From Anthostomella pinea (lineage: Eukaryota > Ascomycota > Sordariomycetes > Xylariales > Xylariaceae), in NCBI GenBank assembly GCA_963556695.1, contig CAUWAG010000012.1:3224001-3288000 (forward strand): DNA of 64,000 bases. Reading direction: 5' to 3'. Made by a program: the position numbers and the translations under genes. Shown here piece after piece: positions 10,690-20,829 of the stretch. The notes under the pieces are model-generated. The model was not told the origin of the DNA, searched no databases, and saw only the letters and a program-made list of their open reading frames with translations. Numbering within the stretch: the first letter of the stretch is position 1; the number at the start of each line of letters is the position of its first letter.

Positions 10690-12663
10690 ATGTGCAACGA
10701 GCCTCCCGCGCAGTCTGCGCATCTTCAAGCCAAGTCTCGTCTGGCAATTCTCCCTGACGAACTTGTCTTCATGATAGCTTCCTATCTGGAAAGCCCGTCT
10801 GACCTCTTCTGCCTTGCCTCCTCAGCAACACGTTTTTGGACGAGGGTCAGCAATCGAGACTTCATAGAGAAAGACGCCGAGTTCCAGAGGTCTACTGCGA
10901 ACTATTACGAAATAATGGACATAACAAGGGACTTCTGGTTAAAGAGGGTCGTGGAGTGGCAGGAAACTCCCTTGCAGTGGAACAATCTTGCCGCAAGGTC
11001 CAAGATGGGGATGCCCGCCTTCAGTCTCAAGGGCCAACCAATGATACATTGGGCTATCACCAAGGACCAGGATATGTTCCAGTTGCGCGACATGGTCGCG
11101 ATCTACTCCAAAAGCTTCCGGGGGCATGTTGACGCCCTGATCCATCTGTTCTCACAAGCCCTCGCGCTCGCAATCCGTGGTGGCCGCTTGGATGTGGTCC
11201 AACAGCTCACGAAGAGAAACGAAGAGAAACGAAGAAATCGACGCGCAGTTGGCCGTCATGTGTTCCGAGCAGACCCGTTTGCTATTCCCGAAAGCTGTCA
11301 AGTTCCTGGGCGCCGGGTTCGACCTCCTGGAGCTCGCCTGTCGCACAGGCCAGCAGGCAATCGCCCTCCATCTGATCGAGAACGACTACTTGAGCGCGAA
11401 GTTCCTCATTGAGTGGCATCGTACCGGAACGCCGACTATGACACATTATGCTATGTGGCCAGTACCTGAGGTCATCAAGGCTATCCTTAGGAAAGGCTCC
11501 CCATTCCGACTCCGACTCCAAGACCGCACTTTCCGCACTTTCCGCGCGGGTACTATCATCGACTTGCTCCATACAGCGGCGGAGACGTCGGTCACGGATG
11601 ATAACTTCGAGGTTATCGACGTTCTTCTCGCCGCAGATGCTCCGTATCTCGAGGAGACGCTCCGCGACGAGCTGCCGTCCATCATACAGAAAGCATTGTG
11701 TTCGCGAAAGCCGAGAAATGCGCTCCATCTCTTCAAGTTCTTCTCACAAGACCGGGACCAAGAGATCAACAGTCACAATTATCGCAGGTCGATCTTGGAC
11801 ATTGCTAATTGTGCCGCATCGCTAGGCCATGACGCACCGCTCGACTTAATCGAACTGCTCCTGGAGCATTTCCCACGGATCAGGGATGGAGATGACACTG
11901 CTGAGTACATGCTTCACACCGCTCTCGATGACATATGCTCGTAGGATCCCAGCTTTTCCTGCAGCGAGACGGCCAAACTTTGCCTGAGAAAGGTAGAGAA
12001 GCTTACGGGCGCCACCTTCGGCGCATCTCTCAGACCAGGCAGGACAGAATGATTGTCTTCCTCGTCTCCCATGGTGCCCCGGTCTCCGAGCCTTTCAACG
12101 AATATTGCTGTCCGCTGCTGCAAGGACTTAGGCACAGCGCTGTGAGCCCACTGGAGCCGGCACTGATGCGAAAGCAGTTCTCGAGCGCCTTGCGGCTGAT
12201 GTACCACGGCGCAGATCGCTTGACGATCAGCTCACAGTATAAGGACGCGGTAGAGACATCGCTTCTGGACGAGACCAGGTGCAATCTATACTGGTTAAAG
12301 GACTCGATCGACTGGGCTGCGATGAGAGGTACCATCAAGACCGTGCAGCGGAGTCTGAGTTGGAGGACGATCTTCTCTCAGCCGGTCGACCGCAACTCGA
12401 CGCCGCTTCTCTACCTACAGCAGCTCTGGGCCATGCGCTACTTGCTCCTCGGCGAGGGTATCGAGGACCTCAGAGGGGGGTATATTTACAGATGGGTAGC
12501 GAACACAAGGAAGTCGGCAAGGTCGAAGAAGGCGACAAGGAACCAAAAAGAGCCGTCTCGGATGCTCCCGCGTAAGTTGCGGGAGACACCGTCTGCTTGG
12601 GTTGTTTTCGGGAATTATGAAGAGTTATTTGCATCCTACCTAAAATCCTTAATTGCACCTTAG
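10690..12663 (+). pseudogene. F-box / ankyrin-like protein, broken
   Basis: The reading begins at ATG 10690 with an F-box: LAILPDELVFMIASYLES then FCLASSATRFW, about residues 17-55. Ankyrin-like helical pairs follow (ALALAIRGGRLDVVQQLTKR). F-box proteins recruit substrates to SCF ubiquitin ligases, with the repeats as the usual substrate arm. At 11211-11230 the 10-mer GAAGAGAAAC is tandemly duplicated and throws the frame. Removing one copy joins QLTKRNEE directly to IDAQLAVMCSEQ in the next frame, which runs to a TAG at 11942-11944. Coding-like sequence continues beyond the TAG (CSETAKLCLRKVEKLTG), then shifts near 11993-12033 and ends at 12663. A 41-bp intron could explain the last shift but not the TAG. 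I read this as a recently inactivated gene. Confidence 0.7.
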
Positions 12664-13329
12664 TAGGGTCGCCCAACTGCTAGCCAGCTGCAGCCATCAC
12701 CGACCAGCGATTAGTATATGGCAAGGTGATCTTTGGCTCAACGAGGTAAAGGCACCGATAAATACTCGTCTTCCTGGGGGGTCGGAGGTATCACGGACGA
12801 GGATTCGGTCTTCAGAGGGGATGGATGGATGGATTGGTCGTTCCGAGTCCGCGTCCTCGTGAAGGATTTGAGGGATTGATCGTGACAGGTATTCGTTCTC
12901 AGGTAGTAAATATTGATTCGAGGGATTCACAGGGAAACGGATGGTAGTCGAGAGAATTGAGTTACGTCCAGGTGGCCAGGTAGATTATCTCAAGATAGTA
13001 AACAATGTGCCCGTATTCTTCCGCGCGTGCTTTCAATTTCCTGACAAAACTGGCCGTGGCTGGTGTAGTGGCGCACGACAGTGCTGTGGCTCAGGCCCAG
13101 GACGGACCGCTGTTGGCGAAAGAGGTGGGCGCTTCCCCACCACCAACCAGAGTTGGGCTGCTTCCGCTTCCGAGGCATCAGTCGCAGCCCAGTCACATCG
13201 TCTATCCGAATCACCTCTAGCAGATCTCATGCTGTTGTGAACGAAGTGGGACTAGTGTTGTCCACCACGATCATCAGCCGCCGTCCGGCACTCTGATTAA
13301 TTACTTGCTGTACGATTGATCATGCGTGT
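12664..13329. other. intergenic, promoter region of the Zn2Cys6 gene
   Basis: About 670 bp with no convincing open frame. The last bases contain a four-codon upstream reading frame described separately. Confidence 0.5.
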
Positions 13330-13333
13330 ATGA
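13322..13333 (+). promoter_or_regulatory. minimal uORF overlapping the start of the Zn2Cys6 gene
   Basis: ATG CGT GTA TGA at 13322-13333. Its stop codon shares bases with the main start codon at 13330 (ATGA overlap). If it lies in the leader, ribosomes reaching the main ATG would have to leak past it or reinitiate. Confidence 0.45.
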
Positions 13334-15624
13334 ACTCAGGAGAGCCGGTACCAGTTCGAGAGATGGAGAGCGCGGACATGGCCACACCATTCGGCGCCTT
13401 GCCGTATGACCCAACCGTCAACACCACCGACGAGCCAGCTGCAAAACGCCTCAAGACACTGGCTTGTTTACGCTGCCGACGCAGAAAGCAGAAGTGTGAC
13501 GACAGCCGGCCCTGTGCCAATTGCACGCGGTCCGGTGAGGACTGCCACGAAGTCGCCCCTAGATCGTTCAGCCATGTTAATGGGTACGTACGCTCTTGCT
13601 CATAAGCCCGGAGAAGCCTGCTGATCAGAGTACATAGAATACCCCCAACGCCACAAGTACCTCTCTCATGGATAGGCGACATTCCCTCTCTGGAGGAGCG
13701 AGTTTCTCGTTTGGAACGATCACTACGCCCCGATCAGTACAGCCTCGATAACCATGAAGTGGGTGATGGCTTTCACGCGCAAGCTCCTCAAGCGAGGGAG
13801 CTTGAATCGGCACGGAGCCTCGAAGAGCTCAAGTATGCCGGCGTCTCCAATGGGGCTTCAGACGCTCGAGCATTGACACGAAGCTCTCCTGCCATTGGAT
13901 TGCTGGCCACTTTCGCCCGCTCCGAGGAGATGCAACCACCGACAAATTTAGGCGCAAGTCCCATGGGATCACGAGATTTAACACAAGCCAAGGCTATGAC
14001 CCAGCAAGGAGGCGGCGATGAGCAATCAGGTATTCCAGTCATTGATGTTCCCACGGAGCAGATACTCTTCGATACATACTACACCAGAATTCACTGCCGC
14101 TACCCTTTCCTCCGGCTCGACCACTTCCGAGATCCGGCGGTCAGGCCGAGTGGCATCTGGGCCGGCTATTTCACCAACATGATATTTTCCATCGGACTAC
14201 TCCTGGGCAAAAGCAGCGAGTTACACATGTCAACCGACAACCACCAAGCATTTTACCGTTTAGCTGTGACGAGATATCTCTCGCATGTCTTTGCTCAGCA
14301 AGATCGGCTTCTCCACATTCAAGCCTACTTGCTTCTGGCCATGCATGCGCTGTACTCCCCATCAACCGAGAGAATCATCTCGATAGCATCAGCGACAATG
14401 CGCTATTGCGTCATGTCACAACTTCACCTTGCCGGCGCAGAGCCCAGCCCAATGGATGTTAACACCAAGGTTCAGGTGCAAACCAGGCGAAGAGTTTTCT
14501 GGTCTGCGTATGCCCTGGACCGAGCCGTAGGGACTATGTTTGATCTTCCATTCTCGATCCCCGACTACCAGATCACAGTCAAACTCTACGCTAACATTGA
14601 CGACGGCGATCTAGACGACAGATGCCAAGCAGCCTTTCCCGAGGATCCGCAAAGTCAACCAAGTCTCACAAGTGTCTCTGCGGCTCTCCACGTTGTATAT
14701 TGCAGGCAGATACAATCGGAAATTCTGAATACCACTCTCCATCGCGACTTCGCCATCCAATTCGACCGCCTCTCGAATTGGCGGCTTAGGATCCTTGAGA
14801 AGCTCGATCGCTGGAGATCCCTCTGTCACCGGTACTCGGACTCCCACTCGCGGTCTTACACTAGCAGCGAATGGCTTCATATGATCTACAACTACAGTCT
14901 TGCCATGCTTTACCGGCCCACGAAGTCCAGTGTCAAGGGCCCTGCCGGTGATTGGACGGTCAAGTGCTGTGTACAGGCCTGCCTCATTTTCCGGAGGTTT
15001 CAGAAGGAAAACACCATAAGTGAAGCTTGGCTGGCCCTTTTGGCACAGTTCAAATGTGGTGTCGCCTTGCTGTACTGCTTCTTTGCCACACCGCCTCAAC
15101 TACGGTCGGTCACCTACCACGGCCCTGATGTATCCGAAGCAGTAAGGGCCTGCAGCATCATCCTGTCTCTGCTTGCTGAGCGCTGGCCACAGTCAGCACC
15201 ACTGAGAGACTGTTTCGACATATTGGCCAAGGAAATACCGCTGTCGGAGTTACCTGCCGAGCAGCCAGGAAGAATCCGACAAGACTCTGCTGATGCTCTC
15301 ATATCATTGCTCACGCAACTTGAGACGATAGTCGTACACCGGGACACGCTGCGAATGATAAAAGAGATGGCGACTGAGCCATATCCACGACCAACCGATG
15401 CACGGGACGAACAGGAAGATCAAACTCACGATGAGGCGAATGCGGATGATGCGAACCACGGCATTGAAAACGATGCTGCCTCTCTGAAGACGACAATGAC
15501 AGGGGACATCTTCCAGCCAATGACACCACACTTCTTCTTACCCGAACTCGTGGAGCCGGAGGACGGACTTGACTACGCAGCGCTTGGCTTTCCTGGTATA
15601 TTTGATCCCGGTGTGCCATTTTGA
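13330..15624 (+). CDS. Zn2Cys6 fungal transcription factor, 2 exons
   Basis: A Gal4-type binuclear zinc cluster regulator of about 746 residues. Exon 1 is 13330-13583, the intron 13584-13637 (GTACGT...ATAG) and exon 2 13638-15624. The zinc cluster has Cys46, 49, 56, 62, 65 and 72 with the canonical C-x2-C-x6-C-x5-C-x2-C-x6-C spacing inside a basic stretch (RCRRRKQKC). The intron leads into a short coiled coil (IPSLEERVSRLERSL), the usual dimerisation element. The middle region starts at YYTRIHCRYPFLRLDHF and includes RRVFWSAYALDRAVGTMFDLP, the signature of the fungal-specific transcription factor domain (PF04082). The C-terminus is acidic. It ends 61 bp from the 3' end of the lyase-like gene, so it may regulate the neighbouring metabolic genes; that role is inferred from position only. 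Confidence 0.93.
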
Positions 15625-15685
15625 GGTCATCTCTGGTCCATATAATAATGTCTAGGTTTATTGACGGATGCTACGACTCAACCCT

Positions 15686-17598
15686 CTAAGCACGCTCCGT
15701 GATTTCCTCCCCTGAGACCACGTCGAAGAATGCATCGGCAAGGTATCCTCCTCGCGAAGTTGGCTTGCCATACTTATCCGTCGCCATGCCCGCTATCGCC
15801 GGTGCCGCAACATCTCTCATATAACCGGCTATACCACCTTCCTTGAAGCTCTTCGCGAACTCTTTGGCGTGGAGACTGAGGCCTTGTGTGGCCCATATAG
15901 GCTGTACCTGCCACACCACGCCCATCTTCGCGATGTCTGAGTGGAACGACTCTACCTCCTCTTGGGTGTATCCGGCTTTGATGAAGTCATAGGCGCCGAT
16001 GAAACCGAAAGCGAAGAGGCGACCGGGGAAGACTTTGCGAACCGACGTGTGGAAGTCGTGCATGTCTTTCTTGTCTGGATCTGATGTCAGTCCGGTACTC
16101 CATCACTTCCTACAAACGTTAACTCACTAGGTTTATCTGGGAATCGAATGTCAGCAGCTGTATCTATACTTGTACTTTGACAACGGATTTTACATACCTT
16201 GTCGGCTCCATGTTACATCTCCAAGGGGTGCAGCCAAGATGCACCGGTCGATGACAGCTTTGACGGACCACTGCCACATATACTGGCCCAGAGGCGTTCG
16301 AGGGAGCTCCCAGTCGAAAGTGACTTCTTGGCCGATAATCCGCTTCGCGATAGCCTTTCGCTCGTAGAGGGCGACGACCTTGTCTGCGACTTCTGAGCTG
16401 TACGCACTGTGCTGTTCTTCTGTCGCGACAGCTTTCACGGCATCGTCGAAGGTCATCAGACCAGCTGATGCTTTCCATTCAGCCTTGACCGTCAGATAGT
16501 CCTTTCCTTTCTCCCTGCCGTTGGATAATGCTTCGGTAAAAGCTGGTACTGATTTGGTGGCTCCGAGGACGTACGGGTGGTCGCGAGCATCTAGGACACT
16601 GTTCAGATGGGTCAGTATTACTGCTGTCTGGTCACGGACGACTCAATCTCAACTCACCTTGTGATGAACTCGGCATGATCGCTATCGCATCGGCACAGCA
16701 GCATTGTGTCAGCACTGCGCACTTTGTGTTAGCTCGTCGTCGTCAGTCATCCGGATTTGGTAAACGGACCCCATAATGTCAAATGCCATTCTGACCGTCG
16801 TCAACCGCGTGAGGTAGTCGCTCGTCGGGATGATCGTTCTCCCCTCGCCGTTCGTGAACTTCTTCAATCCCATAGCCAGATCGTCTATGTGGATCATCGC
16901 AACGCCGGCCTCGACGAAGCTTCTCACCATCTTCATGCAACCAGTCAGAGTACCAAAGCCCATGTCACCATCTGCGACGATTGGCAGCATGTAATCGATG
17001 CATTCGAGGGACTTGCGGTCCTCCTCGCTGTATCGCATTCGAAGCTGTGTCTGGCGCTGGTCGTGGAACAGCTGGGTGTTGAAGATGCGCTTGACGACGG
17101 ACGGGACAAGGTCTGCCGGGTAGTCTGCGTGGTCCTCGCCGGGCCATGCTGCCTGGGATAGGCCGCAGAGGGCACCGGATACGTATATTGTCTGCACTGT
17201 TTTCCGTGAGCCCGAGGCCTCGCAGTCTTGTTGGGGACAAGCCGGTGAAACTCACTGTATTTGGCCATCTCCTTGGCGATCAGAGGCTCGGTTGTCCCGA
17301 AGGTCAACTCGTAGGTGCCGTTCGCATTGTGCTCGTTGAGCTGTCGCCAGAGCTTGCCTCCTTGTACGCTCGAGGGATACTCAATCTTGAAGCCGACGTT
17401 GCGCAATGCAGCGATCGACTTGGCAGTGTACGGCCTGGTGTCATCATCGTTAGTTTCTTGTATCATGCCAGACATTTGTTCTCTCTCCTACCTCTTGATG
17501 TGCTTTTGTCGATCCGTCTGCCACCACTCCTCGATCGAGCGCATCTCGGCGGCGAAGGCCTCGCTCTCTTCTTTCACGTCTGCCCACTTCGAAGTCAT
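15686..17598 (-). CDS. isocitrate-lyase-superfamily enzyme lacking the KKCGH motif
   Basis: About 524 residues. Exons on the minus strand are 17598-17492, 17434-17256, 17196-16770, 16714-16658, 16598-16198, a 9-base exon 16136-16128, and 16080-15686; all junctions keep frame. The start (EAFAAEMRSIEEWWQTDRQ) and body (YVSGALCGLSQAAWPGEDHADYPADLVPSVVKRIF) follow isocitrate lyase closely. The metal-site region ADGDMGFGTLTGCMKMV keeps both Asp of the family's ADADTGHG. The catalytic loop expected as KKCGHMAGK reads KKFTNGEGR, so the nucleophilic Cys and its His are absent. The expected NLSPSFNW reads FGFIGAYDF. The enzyme is therefore unlikely to be a glyoxylate-cycle lyase or a 2-methylisocitrate lyase. 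It may be a C-C lyase, hydrolase or mutase of altered specificity, or a non-catalytic homologue. It is divergent from the aminotransferase gene. Confidence 0.85.
16128..16136 (-). other. candidate 9-nt micro-exon of the lyase-like gene
   Basis: Between exons 5 and 7, the minus strand reads CAG/ATAAACCTA/GTGAGT, a nine-base segment with a good acceptor and donor on either side. Including it adds three residues (D-K-P-N replaces D). Skipping it, by splicing 16197 directly to 16081, is also in frame. The sequence alone cannot decide. Confidence 0.5.
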
Positions 17599-18146
17599 GG
17601 TTTACTCGGTTCAGATTGATACTGATGTTCAACAGAATGTCACGGACAGTACAAGCAAAGGTGAGGTTTGTTTACTTTCAGCGATCAACTTGTGGCTTTC
17701 TCTCTTTGTATCGTCCGGTCACGGAAGCTTGGTGCAATTCATCCACTTCCCAAGGCCACCTCGGCAAGTCTCCGGCGCGGTACCTCGACTAGCCCCTTGC
17801 GCGTCTCTGAATAGTGGCACGAGATCCCACCGTGGCTGATCGACCATAGAGATTAGCGGCACAGTGGGCTGATGCCGGTCATCCACCATGATAGCAGCCC
17901 GGGTCGGCTGCCCTCTCCCTAGCGTCCGACTCTAGGTCTGATAGACTCGTGGGGCCGATTCACAGGAGCATGCCCACTATCGCGGGACCCTACTTGCATG
18001 ACGGAACGGATTCGCGCCCAATGGCGGCAATCGCGCCGCAGAAGCAGCGGGATGAAGATATCTTGCGAACTCTTGTGAGGAAACACTTGAGCTGTTGAAA
18101 CTCTAGATTCTTTGTCAGCAGTGTCATCTACACAAGCATACTCACG
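17599..18146. promoter_or_regulatory. shared bidirectional promoter, lyase-like / aminotransferase
   Basis: A 548-bp region between two start codons facing away from each other. It contains a palindromic CGG-N7-CCG (17762-17774) and an everted CCG-N4-CGG near 17715-17724, both of the kind bound by Zn2Cys6 dimers. No open frame of its own is credible. Confidence 0.55.
17762..17774. promoter_or_regulatory. candidate Zn2Cys6 site CGG-N7-CCG
   Basis: Inverted CGG triplets spaced by seven bases (CGGCAAGTCTCCG) inside the bidirectional promoter. A plausible target for the neighbouring Zn2Cys6 factor, but such triplets also arise by chance in GC-rich DNA. Confidence 0.3.
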
Positions 18147-19642
18147 ATGGGTTCAATGCCACCCAGCACACCAGCAAAATCGCTGATCAACCTCCAGCTC
18201 GGATGGCCATCTCCAAGGCTCTTTGCGCGCGACGGACTGCTTAAAGGCGCCGGGGATATCCTCACGTCGGATAAGGAGACTGCGGCAGCTCTGATCTACG
18301 GACCACATATAGGGCACCCTCCTCTACGAACGAGCCTCGCGGAATGGCTGACGACCGTCTACTCCCCTAAAACTGGGCCAGTAAGCCAGGATGGCATTGC
18401 GATCACAAACGGCGCTTCTGGAAACCTCGCCAATGTGCTACAGAGGTTCACCGATCCACTCTACACTCGGAAGGTCTTTATGGTCGAACCGACATACTTC
18501 CTCGCATGTCCGATCTTTGAAGACAACGGCTTGCAGAGGAAGCTGCGCGGAGTCCCAGAGAACGCCGAAGGACTGGACATCGACTTTCTCCGGCGCGCGC
18601 TCGAGGCGACCGAGACAGCAGCAGTGGCTGCAGCGAAGTCGAGCGGCCGTTCCGATGAGCCGACTGTGAAGAACGGTGCCACATATCCCAAGATTTACAA
18701 ATACGTCATATACTGCGTACCGACCTTCGCGAACCCCAGCGGGAAGACCTTCCCCATGCAAACACGCGAGAAGCTGGTATCTCTGGCCCGAGAGTACGAC
18801 GCGCTCGTTGTGTCTGACGACGTCTACGACTTCCTGCACTGGCCCGAAGACCCCAAGGCACCCCACGACCCAAACGCCGCAGCACCGCCGCGTCTGGTCG
18901 ACGTAGACCGCGCGATGCCGGGCTACAGAAAATGGGGAAACACATTGAGCAACGGTTCGTTCTCGAAGCTGATAGGACCCGGCGTGAGAGTGGGCTGGGC
19001 GGACTGCGCGCCAGCCCTCGCCCGGGAACTGGCTGAGGTGTAAGTCATTACCCCTTATCGGCAACTTCCAGGCCAACGTAACTGACAACAGAATTGCAAC
19101 GACGCAGCGGCTCCTCGAGTTCCGGCGGAGCGCCGTCACATCTCACATCTACGTTCGTCGACAAGATGCTCCGCAGCAACTACATGCAGGACTTCATCCG
19201 CTCCACGCTGGTGCCGACGTACCGCGCGCGGTACTACGTGCTCATGGGCGCCATCAAGGAGCTCCTCGTGCCGCTGGGCGTGACGGTCGAGGTCAACAAG
19301 CCGACGGACGTGACGTCGGAGATCGGCGGGGGGTTCTTCACGTACTTGCGTTTGCCGGACGACATCCCCGCCGCGAAGACGGTCGCGGCGTTCGCGCTGA
19401 AGGAGTACGCGTTGCGCATCGCGTTCGGACACATGTTCACGGTCACGGGCGATGCGGATAGCTTGGCGAGGGCCGAGGCGGATGGCGGGTTCTCGAGGTG
19501 CGTCAGGTTGTGCTGGGCTTGGCATGAGGAGGGGGAGATACGTGAGGGTGTTGAGAGGCTCGCGGCGGCAGTAAGAGATGTGAGGGATAGGGTAGCGAGG
19601 GGGGAGGATGTTGGGAGTCAGCTTTCTATTGGAATCAGATAG
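18147..19642 (+). CDS. PLP-dependent aminotransferase, class I/II (2-aminoadipate/aromatic type)
   Basis: About 475 residues. Exon 1 is 18147-19039, the intron 19040-19107, and exon 2 19108-19642. Landmarks of the fold-type I family are present: YGPHIGHPPLRTSLAEWL near residue 51, ITNGASGNLANVLQRF as the cofactor phosphate loop, YCVPTFANPSGKTFP with the conserved Asn-Pro, VVSDDVYDFLHW with the Asp that pairs with the pyridine nitrogen, and NGSFSKLIGPGVRVGW with the Schiff-base lysine near Lys274. The layout resembles the 2-aminoadipate/kynurenine and Aro8-like branch rather than aspartate aminotransferase. The substrate cannot be read from the sequence. Exon 2 lacks a good second acceptor candidate; AG at 19106-19107 is the one that joins the frames (AEV/GSSSSGG). 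It shares a promoter with the lyase-like gene. Confidence 0.88.
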
Positions 19643-20829
19643 GGTACTACATAAATGTGTTGAGTAGCGATGGAAACGAAGAGGAATTTACAAGCAACGA
19701 CATAGGCTTTCGGTAGACATTTCACTATGCTCATGATAGTGAAGCGGGAGCTGTCAAGCCTTCGTTCTGTTATTCCCAACATAAGTATGTGTCCGGCTAA
19801 AGTGTACAAAGAGTTGAACATGTTAACCTATGTATGTACTTGGCAGCTGGCATATCATCGTCGCATTCAATCCAGAATCTCTCATCCTACGAAGTATTCG
19901 AGATTAATCTCATTTAATTCGATGAGCGACGAAAACAACAGCCGCGACAACATCCCAAATCCCAATACCGTAGTCGGACATCACACGACTCTTCCACCCT
20001 TTCCCCTATCCAGCCCTATCAGTAACAATCCTAGCCCACGAAAAATTACGTGTACCACCATCGCAACGCGGCTCCTACACTTGCGTACCGTATCAAGCAT
20101 TCCCCACACCCGGCTTGGCCCCTAACCTCCTGGCTCCATCTATCATCCTCCGTCGGCCGCTAGGCATCTCCACCCCGATGAGATAGTAGTATTCTCCGCC
20201 GCGAATGACTAGGGAGGTAGGGAGGCTAGGCAATCAGGCCACCAGACCACGATGATAGGCGTCGCACGCGTCGGCGGGCGCGCGGCAGAGAAGCAATATT
20301 GGGAACTTGATTACAGGGCAGAGGCGGGCGGAGTATCGGTCGGCTAGGATACGCATGGTTCTTTCTGGCTGGCATGGTTTGTGCCCAAGGCCCCAAGAAC
20401 CATATTGGAAGAACACCGCTATGCGTCCCAGGCCCTCGGTTCGATGACAGCTGACCAGGCCGTACATAGCCCGAGGATTCTGATAACCCTGACCTTGGCC
20501 TTGAGCATCGCAGTCACTCGCCCCGAATCACTTATCAGGGGTTATCGGTAGGGAGATCCCCTACTGGCCTGGCGAGACTTTGCTGGCTGGCATATATACT
20601 TGGCCCCTGAGCTCCATCGTCGAGCTGCAAGTTGATGTGTCTTCAGCAGGTCGTGCGAATTGTCAGTCAGCCTTGTGAATTCACAAGCTCATACCATCCC
20701 TCATCTCCTTATACCCTATATATATCATACCGACGATACCACCCAGTCTTGATCCCCCACATATCACTATCACTATCACTTCAACCCTATCCTACCCTCT
20801 GGGAACTACCCCAAGTCACCACCGCCACC
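19643..20829. other. intergenic, upstream of the permease gene
   Basis: About 1.2 kb. The first 300 bp look like AT-rich trailer. The rest contains several CGG triplets, including a direct CGG-N5-CGG at 20329-20339, and a TATA-like stretch near 20590. No gene is apparent. Confidence 0.5.

Noticed and set aside
15686..17598. Glyoxylate-cycle isocitrate lyase or methylisocitrate lyase
   Set aside because: The catalytic KKCGH and the NLSPSFNW-type motif are both absent.
15686..19642. Phosphonate pathway (PEP mutase plus aminotransferase)
   Set aside because: The lyase-fold protein lacks the mutase EDK-x-x-x-x-NS motif and is much longer than PEP mutase.
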